This document shows positions 31,814 through 36,377 of a DNA stretch of 36,377 bases, in pieces; the first letter of the stretch is position 1; each line of letters opens with the position of its first letter. The translations under genes and the position numbers were made by a program. This DNA is from Serratia sp. DD3 (GTDB taxonomy: Bacteria; Pseudomonadota; Gammaproteobacteria; Enterobacterales; Enterobacteriaceae), in the NCBI RefSeq assembly GCF_000496755.2, contig NZ_AYKS02000104.1, positions 1 to 36,377 of the forward strand. The letters are read 5' to 3'. The notes under the pieces were generated by a model. That model did no database searches, was not told the DNA's origin, and saw only the letters and a program-made list of their open reading frames with translations.

Positions 31814-32998
31814 ATGGAACAAACCTGGCGCTGGTACGGCCCCAATGACTCAGTTTCACTCGATGATATCCGTCAAGCAGGCGCGACGGGAATTGTTAAC
31901 GCGCTTCACCATATCCCGAATGGTCAGGTTTGGACCAAAGAAGAAATTCTTGCTCGCAAAGCCATCATCGAAGCAAAGGGCCTCACCTGGTCTGTGGTTG
32001 AAAGTGTCCCGGTACATGAAGAAATCAAGACACAAACAGGCAACTACCAACAGTGGATTGATAACTACAAGCAGACCCTGCGTAACCTGGCACAATGTGG
32101 TATCGATACGGTGTGCTACAACTTTATGCCGGTGCTGGACTGGACACGTACTGACCTTGAATATCAAATGCCTGATGGCTCTAAAGCGTTACGCTTTGAC
32201 CAGATCGCCTTTGCGGCATTTGAACTGTACATCCTAAAGCGCCCAGGTGCCCAAGCAGACTACGCCAAGCAAGAACAAGAGCAAGCGCTTGAGTACTTCA
32301 ACAACATGTCCCCAGAGCAGATCAAGCAATTAACCAGCAATATTATTGCCGGTTTGCCAGGTGCAGAAGAAGGCTACACGCTGGAAGAGTTCCAGGCACA
32401 GTTAGACCGCTACGCTGGTATTACCAAGGATCAATTACGTCAAAACATGGCGTACTTCCTGTCAGAACTGATGCCGGTGTGCGAGGAAGAAAACATCAAG
32501 ATGGCAGTGCACCCTGATGATCCTCCGCGCCCAATCCTCGGGTTGCCACGCATCGTCTCAACTATCGAAGACATTGATTGGTTAACCGAGAAAGTGCCCA
32601 GCAAGATGAACGGTATCACTATGTGTACCGGTTCTTACGGGGTGCGTGGTGACAACGATCTGGTCAAGATGATCAAAAAGCATGGTGAACGTGTTTACTT
32701 CACTCATCTGCGCTCGACCCAACGTGAAGAACAAAACCCGCTAACTTTCCACGAAGCTGCACACCTGGAAGGCGACGTCGATATGTATAGCGTGGTGATG
32801 GCGATCCTGGAAGAAGAGCAGCGCCGCGAAAAAGCGGGCGATCAGCGTAAAATCCCAATGCGTCCTGACCATGGTCATCAAATGTTGGATGACCTGAAGA
32901 AGAAAACCAACCCAGGCTATTCGGCCATTGGTCGTCTAAAAGGTCTGGCGGAAGTGCGTGGTTTAGAGTTGGCGCTAAAACGTGCATTTTTTAGCTAA
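31814..32998 (+). CDS. uxuA: Mannonate dehydratase UxuA
   Basis: 394 residues from ATG 31814, where the protein starts [12 protein letters not shown] as in E. coli; an in-frame ATG at 31793 would add seven residues. UxuA dehydrates D-mannonate to 2-keto-3-deoxygluconate. Family segments include [57 protein letters not shown] and [16 protein letters not shown], with the histidines and aspartates that bind the metal ion. It closes the pathway; the kinase and aldolase for the product are elsewhere. It is the last gene of the rightward operon. Confidence 0.97.
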   Translation: MEQTWRWYGPNDSVSLDDIRQAGATGIVNALHHIPNGQVWTKEEILARKAIIEAKGLTWSVVESVPVHEEIKTQTGNYQQWIDNYKQTLRNLAQCGIDTVCYNFMPVLDWTRTDLEYQMPDGSKALRFDQIAFAAFELYILKRPGAQADYAKQEQEQALEYFNNMSPEQIKQLTSNIIAGLPGAEEGYTLEEFQAQLDRYAGITKDQLRQNMAYFLSELMPVCEEENIKMAVHPDDPPRPILGLPRIVSTIEDIDWLTEKVPSKMNGITMCTGSYGVRGDNDLVKMIKKHGERVYFTHLRSTQREEQNPLTFHEAAHLEGDVDMYSVVMAILEEEQRREKAGDQRKIPMRPDHGHQMLDDLKKKTNPGYSAIGRLKGLAEVRGLELALKRAFFS

Positions 32999-33010
32999 GA
33001 CAATTAAATA

Positions 33011-33039
33011 GCAATAACGCGGTTAAACCGCGTTATTGC
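33011..33039. terminator. Bidirectional terminator between uxuA and ompL
   Basis: GCAATAACGCGGTT and AACCGCGTTATTGC form a 14-bp near-perfect stem between two convergent genes. It is followed by a short tandem repeat of a CTATACCTATCAAA unit (about 33047-33077). Confidence 0.8.
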
Positions 33040-33084
33040 CCATCAAACTATACCTATCAAACTATACCTATCAAACAAAGCGCG

Positions 33085-33804
33085 TTAGAAGGTATAACGC
33101 ACCCCTACACGAATACGGTACTGTTCCTGATTATAATAGTTCCAGCGATCTAACCATTGTAGGTCGAGATAAGGCATCCAGTTATTATCTATTTTATAAC
33201 GGAATGTATTCGTGATCTCCCAATGATGGCTCTTGCCATTTTTACTATAGAAATCATTGGTCCGAATAAAATAATGTGGCTCGAATGTATAATTAAATTG
33301 TTCGGAGATTTTAAAGTTCCAGTAATTGGCAATTTCATGCGTGTCGTTGCGTGATGGGTTACCATTAAAATCGATGGTGTCATAATTGCTACGATTATAA
33401 CGATAACGCACCGTCAGGTTGAACGATGGCAGAAACTTGTAATTATTATCCAGATAAACAGAACCCCCTGACCCGGCACTATTTGAGTTCACCAACCCAC
33501 CGGTAGTAATAGTCCATTTGTCTGTTGGACGAAAAATCGGGTACCACCCTTCTAATTCATTATAACTATGCTTTACTTGATCAAACTTTCCGACATTATA
33601 AGCGTTGGTCGCCATCAGGCCCTGTCCGCCATCAAAATGATAACCACCACGCAGAATGACTTCGCTTAAGTCTGACGCGGTATTATAAGCGGTACGTGTT
33701 TCCAGATAAGCTCGCCCAGCTTCAGCACCGGCTGAAATGACCAGCGTCGTCATTAATAATGCCAACTTGGTGTTACGCACAATAGAACCACAACTCCTAG
33801 ACAT
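33085..33804 (-). CDS. ompL: Outer-membrane porin of the KdgM family, OmpL-like
   Basis: 239 residues from ATG 33804 with AAGGA upstream. A signal peptide ends near residue 29 (SAGAEA). The mature protein is a 12-strand beta-barrel of the KdgM family and ends in aromatic YTF. Segments such as SYNELEGWYPIFRPTDKW, GSGGSVYLDNNYKF, NYWNFKISEQFNYTFEPHYF and HHWEITNTFRYKI closely follow E. coli OmpL. In E. coli ompL lies next to yihO in the sulfoquinovose locus, the same order as here. It passes charged sugars; in this window it may serve glucuronides too. Confidence 0.9.
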   Translation of the reverse strand: MSRSCGSIVRNTKLALLMTTLVISAGAEAGRAYLETRTAYNTASDLSEVILRGGYHFDGGQGLMATNAYNVGKFDQVKHSYNELEGWYPIFRPTDKWTITTGGLVNSNSAGSGGSVYLDNNYKFLPSFNLTVRYRYNRSNYDTIDFNGNPSRNDTHEIANYWNFKISEQFNYTFEPHYFIRTNDFYSKNGKSHHWEITNTFRYKIDNNWMPYLDLQWLDRWNYYNQEQYRIRVGVRYTF

Positions 33805-33893
33805 GGTTTACATTTCCTTGTGATAAAAGAATAAAGGGCTCCGCTATACCTGAAGGTATAGCGAGTAAGTATTATTACTGATGGTATAGCGAG

Positions 33894-35330
33894 TTAAACC
33901 TCTTCAATAATCTCTTTTTTTATTTCCGGATAAACTTCCCGACTCTCTTCTCGTTTCTCTTTTCTGATATTAATTTCTGCTATTATCTTCATAAATAGCT
34001 GTTCATTGAGTTTATAGAAGGTGGCCATCATAATGGCGGCCCCCATCGCCAAGATACAAGGATAAATAAAGATTAACTGGCGAAATCCTTCCAGCACTGC
34101 TGGCGACTGCTCAATATTCGGTATATAACCAATTTGCGTTAACATAATACCCGGTAAAAATCCGGCCAAGGCAGCAGATATCTTACGCGAGAAAGTATAC
34201 CCGGTGTAAACCGACCCTTCGGCACGAATACCGGTTTTCCATTCGCCGTAATCGACAGTATCGGGCACTAACGCCCAATTCAGGCTATTAACGAAAGCGG
34301 TACCAAAAAAGGCCATGCAGGAAAATGCCACAAAAGAGAAAGAAGTACCGCCCCAGGCATAGTTAAATAAGTCCCCCAGGCACCATAGCAGTAGCCCGCC
34401 CAGATAGACGTTCTTTTTGCCAAAGCGTTTTACTGCGGCGGGCACCATCAGCACACCAATCAAAATGCAGCCCATGCTAAAGAAGCCCATATAAGAGAGC
34501 AATTTGATATCGTGCAATACGTATTGGGTGTAATAAACCTGGATTGCCAACTTGATATTAAATGCCGCTAGCGTACATAAATTGGCAAGACACAATACTA
34601 ACAACGGTGGGTTTTCAAAAATAGCGCGGAACGATTTTAAAATACCGGGTTTATGATGGGCTGGCACCATTTCAACATAACGCTCTTTAACCCCGGCATA
34701 GCACCACCACATGCAAAATACACCGCAAGTTGCAAAGACGACCGCAGCAATCAGATAACCGATTCCTGGTTGCTCAGTAAATAACATTTGGATAGGAATA
34801 AATCCGACGGTGCACAGCAGTAATCCTAAGGTCGCCCCCCCTTGCCGCCAAGCCGCCAGTTGAGCTCGCTCTTGAGGGTTTTTAGTGATCGCAGGCACCA
34901 TTGCACCATAAGAACAATTCATCAAACTGTAAAACAGGCCAAACAACATAAACAGTACCGTTGCCAATACTGTCTTAATATTCAAACTGAAGCCGCTATT
35001 GGTAAAGTTTGCCACTGCCAGTAATCCGACTGGCAACGAAGCATAAAGAATAAATGGTCTGAACTTACCTTTAACACCAATATTACGCCGAGAATCTAAC
35101 AAGACACCGGTCAACATATCAGTAAAAGCAGTAAAAAATTTAGCGATCAGAAAGATCACACCACCATAAATTGCAGGTATCCCTAAAATATCGGTATAGA
35201 ACTTCAGTAAATAAAGTGTACCGATACACAACATTAGGTTAGAGCCAAAATCCCCCATGCCGTAAGCGAATTTTTCACGCAGTGGCAAGCGTAATGTGAC
35301 GGAGTCTGAATAGGATGTCGCGTTGGGCAT
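33894..35330 (-). CDS. yihO: GPH-family sugar:cation symporter YihO
   Basis: 478 residues from ATG 35330 with AAGGA nine bases upstream. Twelve membrane helices and very close agreement with E. coli YihO are seen, for example REKFAYGMGDFGSNLMLCIG, TAFTDMLTGVLLDSRRNIG, GKFRPFILYAS, NSLNWALVPDTVDYGEWKTG and RAEGSVYTGYTFSRK. YihO is the putative sulfoquinovose importer; the related GPH protein UidB imports glucuronides. The charged C-terminal tail (about 455-478) is variable in the family. It follows ompL in the same order as in E. coli; the genes that should follow are deleted. Confidence 0.92.
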   Translation of the reverse strand: MPNATSYSDSVTLRLPLREKFAYGMGDFGSNLMLCIGTLYLLKFYTDILGIPAIYGGVIFLIAKFFTAFTDMLTGVLLDSRRNIGVKGKFRPFILYASLPVGLLAVANFTNSGFSLNIKTVLATVLFMLFGLFYSLMNCSYGAMVPAITKNPQERAQLAAWRQGGATLGLLLCTVGFIPIQMLFTEQPGIGYLIAAVVFATCGVFCMWWCYAGVKERYVEMVPAHHKPGILKSFRAIFENPPLLVLCLANLCTLAAFNIKLAIQVYYTQYVLHDIKLLSYMGFFSMGCILIGVLMVPAAVKRFGKKNVYLGGLLLWCLGDLFNYAWGGTSFSFVAFSCMAFFGTAFVNSLNWALVPDTVDYGEWKTGIRAEGSVYTGYTFSRKISAALAGFLPGIMLTQIGYIPNIEQSPAVLEGFRQLIFIYPCILAMGAAIMMATFYKLNEQLFMKIIAEINIRKEKREESREVYPEIKKEIIEEV

Positions 35331-35436
35331 CTAAATGGTCCTTATTATTGTCTTATTTTTTATTTTTCAGGCGTTAGCACTGTTGGCTTTATGTACATAG
35401 CGGTATCGCTAACCTAAGCAATTGCCTGGCAATGAT

Positions 35437-35456
35437 GAGCCTCATCCTTGAGGCTC
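35437..35456. repeat. Hairpin upstream of yihO
   Basis: GAGCCTCA and TGAGGCTC form a perfect 8-bp stem with loop TCCT. No T run follows on either strand, so it may be an mRNA structure between the permease fragment and yihO. Confidence 0.5.
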
Positions 35457-35606
35457 GACACAGGACCGGTGCAAAGGCAATGCAAATCTGTGGTAACCCA
35501 TTTGCCTTACTTTCGCCGTCTGGCTGTCATCTGAAATCCAGTGGGAATATCTGCTGACACCTTAAATCCATTGCCCCTTGGATGCATCTATCCCCAACCT
35601 CTCAAC

Positions 35607-35897
35607 TCATACCGCTGGACTGACCTGACGCTTTCTCTCTTCCAGCTCGCCGATAATTTTGAGGTAATTTTTCTCTGTCAAATGGTAGAACAGCCCCATG
35701 GTTAACGCCGTCAACACCGCCAAGCCGCAAGGGTAGAGGAAGATCAACTGACGCAATCCTTCGAGAGTCCCCGCTGCCTGTTGCACATTAGGAACATAAC
35801 CAATGTAGGCCAGCATCACACCCGGGAAAAAGCCCGCCAATCCCTGATAGACCTTACGGAAGAAGGTAAACCCGGTATAAACCGTACCTTCTGACCG
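35607..35897 (-). pseudogene. GPH permease (YihP/YihO-type), 3' fragment
   Basis: The last 97 or so codons of a second GPH symporter: [35 protein letters not shown] in segments, then LEGLRQLIFLYPCGLAVL and the C-terminal tail EERKRQVSPAV. It corresponds to the end of YihO in the adjacent gene but is clearly divergent from it, so it is a paralogue, probably YihP. The 5' end is joined to a yihU fragment near 35895-35905, with no start codon of its own. Confidence 0.75.
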
Positions 35898-36003
35898 CCG
35901 CCGGGCTAATATCAAACACGCTCAGCCGGTGCCCCAGCTTAAGCAGGTTGCTGGCCATGGGTGCCCCCATTTGGCCTGGCCCGATAAATGTGATCTATGC
36001 CAT
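35898..36003 (-). pseudogene. yihU: Sulfolactaldehyde reductase YihU, 5' fragment with early stop
   Basis: From ATG 36003 (AGGAA upstream) the frame reads [24 protein letters not shown], then [16 protein letters not shown]. This is the Rossmann start of the 3-hydroxyisobutyrate dehydrogenase family and closely matches YihU; the third codon is TAG (35995-35997) where E. coli YihU has a sense codon. After about 33 codons it fuses to the permease fragment. YihU reduces sulfolactaldehyde in the sulfo-EMP pathway. The gene is dead. Its place divergent to yihV supports YihU rather than another family member such as GarR. Confidence 0.75.
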
Positions 36004-36230
36004 GGTTATTTCCTGTTGATTACAAGTGTCATCTTTGTGTCAACTCAATGCGCACAATTCAGACCGCTTCTGTCTGTTTTTGATCGTATTTGTAATTTAT
36101 GATTGAAAAATTGACATTCATCACTCTTTTAACATTTGAGAGAATTAAAATGATGGCATCGTGATCGGTAGCCAATTTTTGGCTGATAACTGTTTTACTC
36201 ACAGCAAATTAATAACCAAGGATCCTGACA
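36004..36230. promoter_or_regulatory. Divergent yihU-yihV control region
   Basis: AT-rich, 227 bp, no gene. A TTGACA lies at about 36111 but I could not assign a -10 box with confidence. In E. coli this interval holds the operator of the regulator YihW (CsqR); the regulator gene itself would lie beyond the window. Confidence 0.4.
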
Positions 36231-36377
36231 ATGACTCGAATCGCATGTGTAGGTATTACGGTGCAAGACCGTTTGTATTACATCGAACAACTGCCCACTG
36301 GCGGTGGAAAATATGTCGCCAATGACTATCGTGAAATTGGGGGGGGCCCGGCGGCAACCGCCGCTGTCGCCGCTGCC
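36231..36377 (+). CDS. yihV: PfkB-family sugar kinase, YihV-like (cut by window end)
   Basis: Only the first 49 codons are present, from ATG 36231 with AAGGA nine bases upstream. The sequence RIACVGITVQDRLYYIEQLP, GKYVANDY and EIGGGPAATAAVAAA is very close to E. coli YihV, 6-deoxy-6-sulfofructose kinase, including the GG substrate-binding motif near the N-terminus. The start, orientation and neighbours agree. Whether the gene is intact downstream cannot be seen. Confidence 0.8.
   Translation, partial: MTRIACVGITVQDRLYYIEQLPTGGGKYVANDYREIGGGPAATAAVAAA

Noticed and set aside
1..36377. CRISPR arrays, rRNA or tRNA genes
   Set aside because: No regularly spaced repeats and no tRNA or rRNA sequence were recognised on either strand; the small islands here use a protein gene end and not a tRNA.

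Overview
The window looks like a chromosomal segment of an enterobacterium, most likely Yersiniaceae (Yersinia or Serratia-like). The evidence is two 127-bp ERIC repeats, close enterobacterial homologues of SmrA, CybB, YicN, UxaC, UxuB, UxuA, OmpL and YihO, and moderate GC in the core genes. The species cannot be fixed from the sequence alone.

Bases 1-4060 are an IS66-family element whose left end is base 1 of the window. An IS3-family element has inserted into its tnpA. The IS66 element itself interrupts the baseplate gene V of a decayed P2/186-like prophage. The rest of the prophage skeleton runs to about 9.0 kb: a broken tail-completion gene S, a fragment of the portal gene Q on the opposite strand, and a sequence matching the 186/P2 cos core. 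Non-phage cargo sits in this skeleton. Between S and V lie an AT-rich gene for a two-TM, coiled-coil protein, a TIR-domain protein (putative NADase) and a divergent candidate small RNA with its own promoter and terminator. Between Q and cos lies a CoiA-like nuclease. I regard the S-V cargo as the best candidate for an undescribed, probably antiphage, system.

Bases 9.2-10.7 kb hold toxin-antitoxin debris: a frameshifted HigA-like antitoxin with a tiny coupled ORF, and a TacA antitoxin with its operator followed by a toxin lacking its N-terminal half. A small exported Cys-containing peptide follows. Core genes come next: cybB, a GNAT acetyltransferase, a two-gene molybdenum hydroxylase (2Fe-2S subunit plus a fused Mo/FAD subunit) and a DoxX-family protein.

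At 17.1-19.3 kb a 95-bp direct repeat duplicates the 3' end of smrA. The repeats flank a 2-kb mini-island with a P4-type integrase remnant and a DUF3883 nuclease-like gene. The core then resumes with smrA, a coiled-coil gene, a yicN-like gene and a CitA/DcuS-type sensor kinase with no visible response regulator.

Bases 22.7-33.0 kb are a complete beta-glucuronide/glucuronate catabolic island. A leftward operon encodes TRAP membrane subunits, uxuB and uxaC. A rightward operon encodes the TRAP binding protein, beta-glucuronidase, a UxuR-type repressor and uxuA. The divergent promoter region has a perfect CRP half-site pair and UxuR-like operators, and uxuR has its own double operator. Together the enzymes take glucuronides to 2-keto-3-deoxygluconate.

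The right end (33.1-36.4 kb) has the gene order of the E. coli sulfoquinovose locus: ompL, yihO, a permease 3' fragment, a yihU 5' fragment with an early stop, and divergent yihV. An internal deletion has removed the genes between, so the porin and permease survive beside the glucuronide operon while the sulfoquinovose enzymes are lost.
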